Below are positions 1 to 7,953 of a stretch of 64,000 bases of DNA, in pieces (position 1 is the first letter of the stretch; each line of letters begins with the position of its first letter). Location of the stretch: positions 1 to 64,000 of the forward strand of contig NZ_JBBHJW010000003.1 of NCBI RefSeq assembly GCF_037482845.1, in the 5' to 3' direction. Under the pieces are notes generated by a model that saw only the letters and a list, made by a program, of their open reading frames with translations, did no database searches and was not told the origin of the DNA. The stretch comes from Paucibacter_B soli (GTDB lineage Bacteria; Pseudomonadota; Gammaproteobacteria; Burkholderiales; Burkholderiaceae_C). A program made the translations under genes and the position numbers.

Positions 1-441
1 CACGTTCTTGCCGTTGAGCTGGTTGACCGAGGTGATGCCCGAGTTGGCCTTCACCGCGATGCGCACCTCCTCGACGAAGGTGGTCACGGCAAAGGCCACG
101 TCCTTCTGGCGCGTCAGGTTGTTGGTGGTGGAGCCGCACTCGATGTCCACGGTACCGTTCTGCACCAGCGGAATGCGGTTCTGCGAGGTCACGGGCTGGT
201 ACTTGATTTCCAGCTTGGCCAGGCCCAACTGCTTCTGCACATCGGCCAGCACATGCTGGCAGATCTCGACGTGGTAGCCCACGTACTTGCCGTCACCCAG
301 GGTGTAGGAGAGCGCACCCGAGGACTCGCGCACCCCCATGGTGACGCTGCCGCTGTCCTTGATCTTCTTCAGCGTGTCTTCCGCGTGCGCCGCGCCGGTG
401 GCGGCAGCGAGGGCCAGGGCCAGCGCAAAAGTCTTCTTCAT
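1..441 (-). CDS. Glutamate/aspartate-type amino acid ABC transporter substrate-binding protein (partial, C-terminus off window)
   Basis: The first 147 codons of a periplasmic solute-binding protein run off the left edge in the minus direction. It starts MKKTFALALALAAATGAAHA, a typical Sec signal peptide ending AHA, followed by mature sequence with the family-3 binding-protein pattern (GVRESSGALSY, VGYHVEICQHV, then EIKYQPVTSQNRIPLVQNGTVD). These blocks resemble GltI/AatJ-type binding proteins for acidic amino acids; that assignment is by family recall. The start is supported by a GAGGAGC ribosome site about 6 bases upstream. A LysR regulator lies just upstream on the same strand; any regulatory link is inference. 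Confidence 0.85.
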   Translation of the reverse strand, partial: MKKTFALALALAAATGAAHAEDTLKKIKDSGSVTMGVRESSGALSYTLGDGKYVGYHVEICQHVLADVQKQLGLAKLEIKYQPVTSQNRIPLVQNGTVDIECGSTTNNLTRQKDVAFAVTTFVEEVRIAVKANSGITSVNQLNGKNV

Positions 442-570
442 AAAAGCTCCTCGTTCAGGGTTCTCGGGGATGGGGCCGGACAGACCGTGGCTGGCCCGCC
501 GGCACAGGGGGGTTTTTACGCCATTGCGGCACGCTGCGGCAGTCGGCCGCCCTCGGGCAAACCCGATCCT

Positions 571-1488
571 TCAGGGCTTGCAGGTCAGAAAATCCCAGAG
601 CGCCAACGCCGCAGGCTTGGCACGGCGCGCGGCATCGGGGCGCTCGCGGTAGATACGCAACTCCATGCTTAGCTCGAACTCGCCCTCGACCGAGGCCTGG
701 ACCAGACGCTTGGACTTGAGCTCCTTCTTGACCGAGCTGGCCGGCAGAAAGGCCAGGCCATGCCCCTCCAGCGCCATCGCCTTGAGGCCCTCGGCCATAT
801 CGGTTTCGTAGATGGAGTCCAGGTTCAGCGGCGCGGGCGAGGCCTTGACGATCAACTCCACCAGGCGGCCCAGATAGGCGCCCGAGGCGTAGCTGAGGAA
901 AGGGATTTTCTGGCCAGGGTGGCCGGGCAGGCGAAACAGCGGGCGGCCCTGGGCATCGGCCTTGGCATAGGCGGCCAGGGTCTCATGGCCCAGCGAGACC
1001 ATCTGATAGCGCTCGGGATCCAGTTGCAGCGGCTGGCTGGGGTGGTGATAGACCAGCAGCAGGTCGCAGTTGCCCTCGCTGAGCTGCAGGGTCGCGTCAT
1101 GCACATTGAGGGCGTTGAGCCGGCATTTCACCGCACCAAAGCGCTGGCGCAGGTCCATCAGCCAATGCGGGAAGAAGCTGAAGGCCAGCGAGTGCGGCAC
1201 CGCAAACTCGATCATGTCCTGCCCCACCGACTGGTGGCTACGCAGCATATTGCGTGCCGACTGCAGCCCACCCAGTACCTCCATGGCCTGGGCCAGCAGG
1301 GTCTCGCCGGCGGCGGTCAGGCGGGTCGGGTAGGAGGATCGGTCCACCAGATCCACGCCGGCCCAGGCCTCGAGCGCCTGGATGCGCCGCGAGAAAGCCG
1401 GTTGTGTCACATGCCTGAGTTGCGCCGAACGCGAAAAGCTGCGCGTCTCGGCCAGGCTGACGAAGTCTTCAAGCCATTTGGTTTCCAC
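571..1488 (-). CDS. LysR-family transcriptional regulator
   Basis: About 305 residues, the usual LysR length. The N-terminus (VETKWLEDFVSLAETRSFSR, then QPAFSRRIQALEAW) is the winged helix-turn-helix. The remainder matches the two-lobed effector-binding domain, with a hydrophobic PLNLDSIYETDMAEGLKAMA stretch near the middle of the C-terminal part. I chose the GTG at 1488, because homologues begin METKWLEDF; a TTG eight codons upstream would give 313 residues. It lies upstream of, and in the same direction as, the amino-acid binding protein gene, with 129 bp between them. Target and inducer cannot be read from sequence. Confidence 0.85.
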   Translation of the reverse strand: METKWLEDFVSLAETRSFSRSAQLRHVTQPAFSRRIQALEAWAGVDLVDRSSYPTRLTAAGETLLAQAMEVLGGLQSARNMLRSHQSVGQDMIEFAVPHSLAFSFFPHWLMDLRQRFGAVKCRLNALNVHDATLQLSEGNCDLLLVYHHPSQPLQLDPERYQMVSLGHETLAAYAKADAQGRPLFRLPGHPGQKIPFLSYASGAYLGRLVELIVKASPAPLNLDSIYETDMAEGLKAMALEGHGLAFLPASSVKKELKSKRLVQASVEGEFELSMELRIYRERPDAARRAKPAALALWDFLTCKP

Positions 1489-1524
1489 CAGAGCAGTGTA
1501 GCCGGCGGCCAAGCGGCTGATTTC

Positions 1525-1570
1525 GCCCCCTCATCTGCGGTAGCTTCCCCCCTAGATGAAGGGGGAGGCG
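1525..1570. repeat. Palindromic intergenic element (C-run/G-run hairpin)
   Basis: An imperfect inverted repeat, CCCCCTCATCT paired with AGATGAAGGGGG across a GC-rich loop, lies between the LysR gene and the PEP-CTERM gene. Related C-run/G-run hairpins occur at 7914-7946 and 25038-25063. They look like a short REP-like intergenic family of the kind common in Burkholderiales genomes. It could also act as a terminator-like structure between these two diverging genes. I see no ORF associated with it. Confidence 0.45.
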
Positions 1571-1663
1571 CTGACAGAAAGTGGCAGGGCTTGGTTACAT
1601 TGAACGCGAGCGAAGAGAATTCAGTGTCGCTTGCCCTCCAACATCCAAGAAGCGGAGCTTTCC

Positions 1664-2386
1664 ATGCGGCTCACCAAGACCCTGCTGGCCTGTGCACTGG
1701 CCCTCGCCTCGATCCCCTCGTTTGCCGATGCCTTGCTGAGCTTTGAAGTGGGCAGCCCGGGCGCTCCGAGCGGTTCAACGCCGACGGTTGACGCACCGCC
1801 CATGCTGCTCGACGGCACTTCGTTTGGCGGCTTCAATTTCAACGGTAATGGCGCCTGGCTCACCAGTTCCAGGCCGACCGGCTGCCCGCAAGGTGGCGTG
1901 GCCGACTTCTTTACGCACTCCCCCGATGCTACTCACGCGGGTGGTGGCTGCGGCGCGTTGAACCTGACCTCGGCCTTGGACCTCAACGACGTTGACGGTC
2001 TGTCGCACGAGCTGATCATCACCTCGCCGTTTGGTTTCACCTCGTTCGAGTTCTGGTGGTCAACCAGGGGGGGCAACTTCACCGTCAAGTTCCTTGATGC
2101 CGCAGGTGAGGTGGAAAGCCCGGTTCTCGATCATGGAGGCAACGATAGCTGCCAACTGACCGTGGGTAACTACTGCACTTGGCATCTGGAAACAGTGGCG
2201 CTGGCCAAGGCTGCGACCAAGGTGGTGTTCGACTACGGCACCGACGACGGTTTCGCCATGCTGGACGACCTGAAGTTCATCGCCCCCCGCAATGGCGGCA
2301 ATGTTCCCGAGCCCGCCAGCCTGGCGCTGGTGCTGGCCGCCCTGGGTGGCGTTGGTCTGAGCCGTCGCGCCACCAAGAAGTCCTGA
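1664..2386 (+). CDS. PEP-CTERM sorting domain-containing secreted protein
   Basis: This is a 240-residue exported protein of unknown function. It has an N-terminal signal peptide (MRLTKTLLACALALASIPSF) and ends with a textbook PEP-CTERM tail: VPEPASLALVLAALGGVGLS followed by the basic run RRATKK. Such tails are recognised and cleaved by exosortase (EpsH/XrtA) during envelope export, often with exopolysaccharide production. The exosortase is not in this window. The middle is rich in Gly, Asn and Asp with a few Cys and no enzyme motif I recognise. The ATG at 1664 is chosen because GGAG lies 7 bases upstream and it begins the signal peptide. Confidence 0.88.
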   Translation: MRLTKTLLACALALASIPSFADALLSFEVGSPGAPSGSTPTVDAPPMLLDGTSFGGFNFNGNGAWLTSSRPTGCPQGGVADFFTHSPDATHAGGGCGALNLTSALDLNDVDGLSHELIITSPFGFTSFEFWWSTRGGNFTVKFLDAAGEVESPVLDHGGNDSCQLTVGNYCTWHLETVALAKAATKVVFDYGTDDGFAMLDDLKFIAPRNGGNVPEPASLALVLAALGGVGLSRRATKKS

Positions 2387-2399
2387 TCCCGGCGCGATC

Positions 2400-4220
2400 T
2401 CAAGCGCTCTGCAGTTCGGCCCCGCCGCTCTGCTGCACCCGCCACATCTGCGCATACCGGCCACCCTGCTCGACTAGCTGAGCATGGTGGCCGCGTTCCA
2501 TGATGCGGCCCTTTTCCATCACCAGAATCTCGTGCGCATCGACGATGGTGGAGAGCCGGTGCGCGATCACCAGCACGGTCTTGTTCTGCGCCGCTGCCTC
2601 CAGCTCGGCCTGGATGGCGCGCTCGTTGCCTGAATCGAGCGCCGAGGTGGCCTCGTCGAAGATCAGGATGGGCGGGTTTTTCAAGAGCGTGCGGGCGATC
2701 GCCACGCGCTGCTTCTCGCCACCGCTGAGCTTGAGCCCGCGCTCGCCCACCATGGTGTCATAACCCTTGGGCGTGCTGGCGATGAAGCTGTGGATATGCG
2801 CGGCGCGGGCGGCCGCCTCCACCTCCTGCTGCGAGGCGCCGGGCTGGCCGTAGGCGATGTTGTAGGCCACGGTGTCGTTGAACAGCACCGTGTCCTGCGG
2901 CACGATGCCGATGGCGCGGCGCACGCTGCCCTGGGTCAGGCCGCGCAGGTCCTGGCCGTCGATGCTGATGCTGCCGGCGTCCACGTCATAGAAGCGGTAG
3001 AGCAGGCGCGCCAGCGTGCTCTTGCCCGAGCCGCTGGGGCCCACCACCGCCACCTTCTTGCCGGCGGGGATCTCGAAGCTGATGTCGTGCAGGATGGGCC
3101 GCGCCGGGTCGTAGGCGAAGCTCACATGCGCGAAGCGCACAGCGGCGCCCCGCACCACCAGCGGCTGGGCATCGGGTGCATCGGCAATCTCGCGCTCGCG
3201 CTCAAGCAGGGTGAACATCTTGTCCAGGTCGGTGAGGCTTTGCTTGATCTCGCGGTAGATCACGCCCAGGAAGTTGAGCGGGATGTAGAGCTGGATCATG
3301 AAGGCGTTGATCATCACCAGATCGCCCAGGCTCATATGGCCGGCCACCACGCCCTCGGTGGCGCGCCACAGCATCACCACCAGGGCCACGGCAATGATGA
3401 GCTGCTGGCCGGTATTGAGCAGCGACAGCGTGGACTGGGTCTTGAGCTGGGCGCGGCGCAGCTTCTCCAGGCTCTCGTCGTAGCGCTTGGCTTCGAAGTC
3501 CTCGTTGTTGAAGTACTTGACGGTTTCGTAGTTCAGCAGCGAATCGATCGCCTTGCTATGCGCCACCGAATCCAGCTCGTTGAGCTGCTTGCGAAACTTC
3601 GTGCGCCATTCGGTCACCACCACGGTGAAGGTGATGTAGAAGGCCAGCGCCACCAATGTGATCCAGGCAAACCAGACGTCGAACTTGATCGACAAGAGGC
3701 TCAGCACCAGGGCCACCTCGATCAGGGTCGGCACGATGCTGTAGAGCGAATACGAGATCAGCGAATGCACCGCGCGTGTGCCGCGCTCGATATCGCGCGT
3801 CATGCCCCCGGTCTGGCGCTCCAGATGAAAGCGCAGGCTGAGGTCGTGGAGGTGGCGGAACACCTGCAGCGAGATGCTGCGCGCCGTGCCCTCGGTGGCC
3901 TTGGCAAAGATCAGCTCGCGCAACTCGGTGAACAGCGAGGTGCACAGTCGCAGCGCCCCGTAGGCCACCAGCAGCCCCAAGGGCACCACCAGCATGGCCT
4001 GGGTGCTGCCCGGCTTGATCGAGAGGCTGTCGATCAGGGTCTTGAGCAACAGCGGCACGCCCACATTGGCGAGCTTGGCGCAGACCATGAAGCCCAGCGC
4101 CAGGCCGACACGCCAGCGGTAGCGCCACAGATAGGGCAGCAGCTTGGCGATGGTGGCCCAGTCGCTGCGTGCGCCGGGAGGCGAAGACTGTGCGTAGACC
4201 GGCTCGGGGCTGCGTCGCAT
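2400..4220 (-). CDS. ATM1/HMT1-type ABC exporter (fused permease and ATPase)
   Basis: A half-transporter of about 606 residues. The N-terminal six-helix membrane domain (residues ~35-320) includes TEGTARSISLQVFRHLHDLS and the ATM1-family NYETVKYFNNE. The C-terminal ATPase has Walker A GPSGSGKST (~392), signature LSGGEKQRV (~494), Walker B ILIFDEATSALD (~517) and an H-loop (IAHRLST). Family members export glutathione- or sulfur-linked compounds or heavy-metal conjugates from the cytoplasm; the substrate here is unknown. I prefer the ATG at 4220 (MRRSPEP); a TTG seven codons upstream is also open. It is divergent from the yciA gene with about 50 bp between them. Confidence 0.9.
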   Translation of the reverse strand: MRRSPEPVYAQSSPPGARSDWATIAKLLPYLWRYRWRVGLALGFMVCAKLANVGVPLLLKTLIDSLSIKPGSTQAMLVVPLGLLVAYGALRLCTSLFTELRELIFAKATEGTARSISLQVFRHLHDLSLRFHLERQTGGMTRDIERGTRAVHSLISYSLYSIVPTLIEVALVLSLLSIKFDVWFAWITLVALAFYITFTVVVTEWRTKFRKQLNELDSVAHSKAIDSLLNYETVKYFNNEDFEAKRYDESLEKLRRAQLKTQSTLSLLNTGQQLIIAVALVVMLWRATEGVVAGHMSLGDLVMINAFMIQLYIPLNFLGVIYREIKQSLTDLDKMFTLLEREREIADAPDAQPLVVRGAAVRFAHVSFAYDPARPILHDISFEIPAGKKVAVVGPSGSGKSTLARLLYRFYDVDAGSISIDGQDLRGLTQGSVRRAIGIVPQDTVLFNDTVAYNIAYGQPGASQQEVEAAARAAHIHSFIASTPKGYDTMVGERGLKLSGGEKQRVAIARTLLKNPPILIFDEATSALDSGNERAIQAELEAAAQNKTVLVIAHRLSTIVDAHEILVMEKGRIMERGHHAQLVEQGGRYAQMWRVQQSGGAELQSA

Positions 4221-4271
4221 TGGGTAGGGGCTGAAGGACAATAGGTCAAACCATTGTCACAGGTATGCCCC

Positions 4272-4682
4272 ATGAGCGAAGTTTCAAACCCCGGCAGCAG
4301 TCCTGACTGGCCGCGCGAGCTGGTGCTGCGCGTCATGCCCATGCCGGCCGACGCCAACCACAACGGCGATGTGTTCGGCGGCTGGATCATGGCCCAGGTG
4401 GACATCGCCGGCTCGGTACTGCCGGCACGCATTTCGCGCGGCCGCGTCGCCACCGTGGCGGTGAAGGAGTTCCTCTTCAAGCAGCCGGTCTCGATCGGCG
4501 ACCTGCTCTCCTTCTACGCCCAGGTCACGCGTGTGGGCCGCACCTCGGTCACCGTGAATGTCGAAGTGATCGCCGAGCGAGACCCGGTCAATCCGCACAC
4601 CGTGAAGGTCACCGAGGCGCAGCTGACCTATGTCGCGATCGACAAGGACGGCAAGCCCAGACCCTTCGAACAGCAGCCGTGA
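4272..4682 (+). CDS. yciA: Acyl-CoA thioesterase, YciA family
   Basis: A 136-residue single hot-dog domain enzyme that hydrolyses short- to medium-chain acyl-CoA to free acid and CoA in the cytosol. The family signature NHNGDVFGGWIMAQVD lies near residues 29-44, followed by the hot-dog strand region ATVAVKEFLFKQPVSIGD. The ATG at 4272 fits the family N-terminus and has AGG about 9 bases upstream. The stop overlaps the GTG start of the next gene as GTGA, so translation of the flavoprotein is probably coupled. Confidence 0.9.
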   Translation: MSEVSNPGSSPDWPRELVLRVMPMPADANHNGDVFGGWIMAQVDIAGSVLPARISRGRVATVAVKEFLFKQPVSIGDLLSFYAQVTRVGRTSVTVNVEVIAERDPVNPHTVKVTEAQLTYVAIDKDGKPRPFEQQP

Positions 4683-5815
4683 GCGTTCTCATCGTCGGCG
4701 GCGGCGCGATCGGCAGCGCCGTCGCCGCCAGCCTGTCGGCGATGCCGGGCTGGGCCGGTCGCATCACGGTGCTGGAGCGCGACCCTAGCTATGCGCGCGC
4801 CTCCTCGGCGCTCTCCGCCGCCTCGATACGCCAGCAGTTCAGCACGCCGCTCAATATCGCGCTGTCGCAGTACGGGCTGGAAGTGATACGCGGCCTGGGC
4901 GCGCAGGCCGGCCTGGTCGAACAGGGCTATCTTTATCTGGCGACAGCGGCGGGCGCTGAATCGCTGCGGCAGCTGAATTCCTTGCAGCGCGGCATGGGCG
5001 CCGACATCGTGTTGATGGAGCCGGCCCAGTTGCAGGCGCGCTGGCCCTGGCTGGCCACGCAAGACCTGACCCTGGGCAGCTGGGGCCGCAACGGCGAGGG
5101 CTGGTTCGACGGCTGGGGCCTGCTGCAACACTTCAAGCAGCGCGCCCAGTCGCAGGGCGTGCAGTACCTGCGCGACGAGGCATTGGCCCTGGAGCTCGAC
5201 GCCGGCGGCGCCATGTGCGGCGTGCGCACGGCCAACGACCTGCTGCAGGCCGATCGCTATGTGCTGGCCTGTGGCGCCTGGTCGGGCAGGCTCGCAGCCA
5301 CGGCCGGGCTGCAGGTGCCGGTGAGCGCCAAGCGACGCAGCGTCTATGTATTCCGCAGCCCTGAGCCCGCACCGCAGTGCCCGCTGGTGATAGACCCCGG
5401 CGGGCTGTGGTTCCGCCCCGAGGGCGAGGGCCGGTTCATCTGTGGCGGCACGCCGCTGGACGACGCCGACGACCTGCCCCTGGACCCCGAGGCCGATCTC
5501 TTCGAGCAGCGGCTGTGGCCCGCACTGGCGCAGCGCGTGCCGGGCTTCGAGTCGCTGCGGCCCGAGCGCGCCTGGGCTGGCTATTACGAGATGAACAGCT
5601 TCGACCACAACGGCCTGGTCGGCGCGCTGGCGGAATGCCCCAATCTGCTGTTGGCCTGCGGTTTTTCGGGCCATGGGCTGCAACACGCCCCCGGCGTGGG
5701 CCGCGGCCTTGCCGAGTTGCTGGCGCAGGGCCGCTACGAGAGCCTGGACCTGAGCGTGCTCTCGCCCAATCGCATCGCGGCCGGCCAGCCCTATCTCGAG
5801 CTCAATGTGATCTGA
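4679..5815 (+). CDS. FAD-dependent oxidoreductase, DAO/FOXRED1-like
   Basis: A 378-residue flavoprotein. The dinucleotide-binding motif VLIVGGGAIGSA is at residues 3-14. The C-terminal part has GYYEMNSFDHNGLVG and LLACGFSGHGLQHAPGVGRG, the pattern seen in FOXRED1-like and sarcosine/D-amino-acid oxidase relatives. A secondary amine or amino-acid substrate is likely but cannot be named. It starts with GTG overlapping the yciA stop. Its last 25 bp overlap the 3' end of the convergent SGNH hydrolase gene. Confidence 0.85.
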   Translation: MSVLIVGGGAIGSAVAASLSAMPGWAGRITVLERDPSYARASSALSAASIRQQFSTPLNIALSQYGLEVIRGLGAQAGLVEQGYLYLATAAGAESLRQLNSLQRGMGADIVLMEPAQLQARWPWLATQDLTLGSWGRNGEGWFDGWGLLQHFKQRAQSQGVQYLRDEALALELDAGGAMCGVRTANDLLQADRYVLACGAWSGRLAATAGLQVPVSAKRRSVYVFRSPEPAPQCPLVIDPGGLWFRPEGEGRFICGGTPLDDADDLPLDPEADLFEQRLWPALAQRVPGFESLRPERAWAGYYEMNSFDHNGLVGALAECPNLLLACGFSGHGLQHAPGVGRGLAELLAQGRYESLDLSVLSPNRIAAGQPYLELNVI

Positions 5816-6525
5816 TGCACGAGGCGCTCGGCCAGCGCATCGGCCCAGATCTGGTAGCCCGCGGGGCCCGGGTGAAAACCGTCCGGCGCCATCAAGTCCG
5901 CCGCTGCACCGCCGTGCAGATGCGCCGGCAAGGCCTGCAGGCCGCGCTGCGCCTGCCCCGCCAGGCTGCGCGCCAGCATGTGGTTCATGCGCAAGGCGTG
6001 GGCGCCCAGCAGCCAGCGCAGGGGCTGCGGCAGCAGCGGGAAGGCATGCATGGGCGGCACGGCGCTGTGCAGGCTGTAGCGCACGCCGGCGCGTTGCACC
6101 GCCAGTTCATGCACCTCCTGCAGCAGCCGCACCCAGCGGCGCGGGCTCACCTGTGACACCACATCGTTGACGCCCAGCGCCGTCACCAGCACATCGGCAG
6201 CCGCCAACTCGGCGCTGCGGAACTCGGCCAGGGCATCGGCGGTGGTGTGGCCCGTCCTGGCGATCAGCTGCCATTGCACCCGGCCCTGCAGGCGCTGCGC
6301 CAGCGCCTCGGAGAGGCGCCCGGCCAGGGCCTCCTCCTGGCTGGGGGCACCGACGCCCGCCCCCGATGAATCGCCCAGGATCAAGAGCCGCAGCCGCAAC
6401 TCACCGACGCCGGCTGACCCGCTGCGCGGGCCCGCCGCCTCCGGCAGGCGCAGGGCCTTGCGGCGTACCTGCAAACCCTGCCACAAGAGCAGGGGCGCCA
6501 GCGCGATCTTGGCCAGCTGCAGCAT
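5791..6525 (-). CDS. SGNH/GDSL-family hydrolase
   Basis: A protein of 244 residues with an N-terminal hydrophobic segment (LAKIALAPLLLWQGLQV) that may be a membrane anchor or signal. SGNH blocks are visible: LILGDSSGAGVG carrying the nucleophile Ser, VTALGVNDV (block III Asn), and DGFHPGPAGY with the Asp and His of the catalytic triad. It is probably a lipase-, esterase- or thioesterase-like enzyme acting at the membrane. ATG 6525 is preferred to the TTG one codon upstream. It follows the enoyl-CoA hydratase gene by 9 bp and converges on the flavoprotein gene with a 25 bp tail-to-tail overlap. Confidence 0.85.
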   Translation of the reverse strand: MLQLAKIALAPLLLWQGLQVRRKALRLPEAAGPRSGSAGVGELRLRLLILGDSSGAGVGAPSQEEALAGRLSEALAQRLQGRVQWQLIARTGHTTADALAEFRSAELAAADVLVTALGVNDVVSQVSPRRWVRLLQEVHELAVQRAGVRYSLHSAVPPMHAFPLLPQPLRWLLGAHALRMNHMLARSLAGQAQRGLQALPAHLHGGAAADLMAPDGFHPGPAGYQIWADALAERLVHQITLSSR

Positions 6526-6534
6526 CAAGGGCGA

Positions 6535-7299
6535 TCAGTCGAACTTGGAGAAGTCCGGCTGACGCTTCTGGAAGAAGGCCTGGAAGGCTTCCATGGCCTC
6601 GGGCGAGCGCAGGCGGGCGCCGAAGATCTCGGCCTCGACGCGAATGGTTTCCAGCACCTGCTCGCTGCTGTGGCGGCGCATCAGGCGCTTGCTCTCGCGC
6701 ACCGCGCTGGGCGCCAGATTGTTGAAACGCTCGGCCACACGGCGCGCCTGGTTCACCACCTCGCCGGCCGGCAGCACGGCGTTGGCAATGCCGCACTCCA
6801 CCGCATCGGCGCCCGTGAAGGGGTCACCCAGCAGCAGCTTCTCGGCCGCCTTCACATGGCCCATCAGGCGCGGCACCACCAGGCTGGAGGCGAACTCTGG
6901 TACCAGGCCCAGGCCCACGAAGGGCATGGCCAGGCGGGCGTCATCGGCCACGTAGACAAAATCGCAGTGCAAGAGCATGGTCGTGCCGATGCCGATGGCG
7001 GCGCCGTTCACCGCCGCGATCACCGGCTTCTCGCAAGCCAGCAGCGCGCGCATGAACTGGAACACCGGCGCGTCTTCATCGCGCGGCGGGCTGCCCATGA
7101 AGTCTTCGATGTCGTTGCCCGAGGTGAAGATGCCGGGCTGGCCCTGGATCAGCACCGCGCGCACGCTCTTGTCGTCATTCGCCGCCACCAGGGCATCGGC
7201 CATGGCCTGGTACATGGCGCGCGTCAGCGCGTTCTTCTTTTCGGGGCGGGCGATTTCAATCGTCGCCACGCCGTTCACGACGGCGGTCTTTATGCTCAT
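6535..7299 (-). CDS. Enoyl-CoA hydratase/isomerase family protein
   Basis: A 254-residue crotonase-fold protein. The oxyanion-hole regions are GNDIEDFMG (~60) and AAIGIGTTMLLHCDFVYVAD (~100-120), followed by PFVGLGLVPEFASSLVVPRL. The usual Glu of the second region appears as PEFASS. Members hydrate or isomerise enoyl-CoA esters during fatty-acid or aromatic-acid breakdown in the cytosol. AGGAGAG lies about 7 bases before the ATG. It is probably cotranscribed with the SGNH hydrolase downstream. The exact substrate is unknown. Confidence 0.87.
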   Translation of the reverse strand: MSIKTAVVNGVATIEIARPEKKNALTRAMYQAMADALVAANDDKSVRAVLIQGQPGIFTSGNDIEDFMGSPPRDEDAPVFQFMRALLACEKPVIAAVNGAAIGIGTTMLLHCDFVYVADDARLAMPFVGLGLVPEFASSLVVPRLMGHVKAAEKLLLGDPFTGADAVECGIANAVLPAGEVVNQARRVAERFNNLAPSAVRESKRLMRRHSSEQVLETIRVEAEIFGARLRSPEAMEAFQAFFQKRQPDFSKFD

Positions 7300-7323
7300 G
7301 GGTCTTCTCTCCTGCCTGGAAAA

Positions 7324-7851
7324 TCAGGCGCTCAGTTGCTGCCAGTGATTGGCCAGATGCATCAGATGCGCACGCTGGTACTGGTTTCGGTCCAGTTTGC
7401 CATAGGCGAAATGGGGCTTGAACTCGCCCTTGAAGGCAGCGAATGCGTCCATCGCATCGAGCAGGCGTTGCACCGAGGATTTCAAGCTGCGCTCGGCGTC
7501 CAGCGCCGGCGCGCCGGGAATCGGCTCGTCCAGCGTGTGGCTCATCTGGCCACGTGCATCGAAGAAGGCAAACGCCGTGCTGCCCAATGTGGCCTGGAAC
7601 CAGGCCGGCTTGGGTTCTGGGAAGCCCTGCATCGAGTACTCAATGCTCTGCGCCGCGTGCTGCAGCATCTGCGCCAGATTCCACTGGCTGCCCTGCAGCC
7701 TGGGCTCCTTGAAGCGCAGCTCCAGCACGGCCTCCTGGGCGGCACGCCAGCTTTCGAACTGCTTGGGCAAGTCACCCTGGCAGGCGGTCAATGACAGGCT
7801 GGCGGGCGCCGCCAGCAGCGTTCCAGCCCGTAAGACATGACGTCGACGCAT
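7324..7851 (-). CDS. DUF1569 (DinB-like) protein with Tat/lipoprotein-type leader
   Basis: A 175-residue protein beginning MRRRHVLRAGTLLAAPASLS followed by LTAC. It therefore has both a twin-Arg-like start and a lipobox Cys near residue 24. The mature part, with NLAQMLQHAAQSIEYSMQGFP and AHLMHLANHWQQL, matches my memory of DUF1569, a four-helix DinB-like fold with spaced His residues. No enzymatic role is established for the family as far as I know. It is encoded upstream of the enoyl-CoA hydratase on the same strand with 24 bp between, so may share a transcript. Confidence 0.72.
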   Translation of the reverse strand: MRRRHVLRAGTLLAAPASLSLTACQGDLPKQFESWRAAQEAVLELRFKEPRLQGSQWNLAQMLQHAAQSIEYSMQGFPEPKPAWFQATLGSTAFAFFDARGQMSHTLDEPIPGAPALDAERSLKSSVQRLLDAMDAFAAFKGEFKPHFAYGKLDRNQYQRAHLMHLANHWQQLSA

Positions 7852-7913
7852 ATCAGCCCCCTGCCTCTGACCCTACGGAGTCCCAGGCTCCGGCCTTGCC
7901 GGGCCCAGGGACT

Positions 7914-7946
7914 CGCCCCCTTGAGGGGGCGCGCGAAGCGCGTAGG
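7914..7946. repeat. REP-like palindromic intergenic element
   Basis: Two adjacent hairpins (GCCCCC-ttga-GGGGGC and CGCGC-gaa-GCGCG) lie in the 102 bp gap between the thiolase stop and the DUF1569 start. They are followed by another G-run just before the thiolase stop codon. On the minus strand this sits directly downstream of the thiolase gene and could end transcription. It resembles the elements at 1525-1570 and in the 5' end of lolB. Confidence 0.5.
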
Positions 7947-7953
7947 GGGTGGG

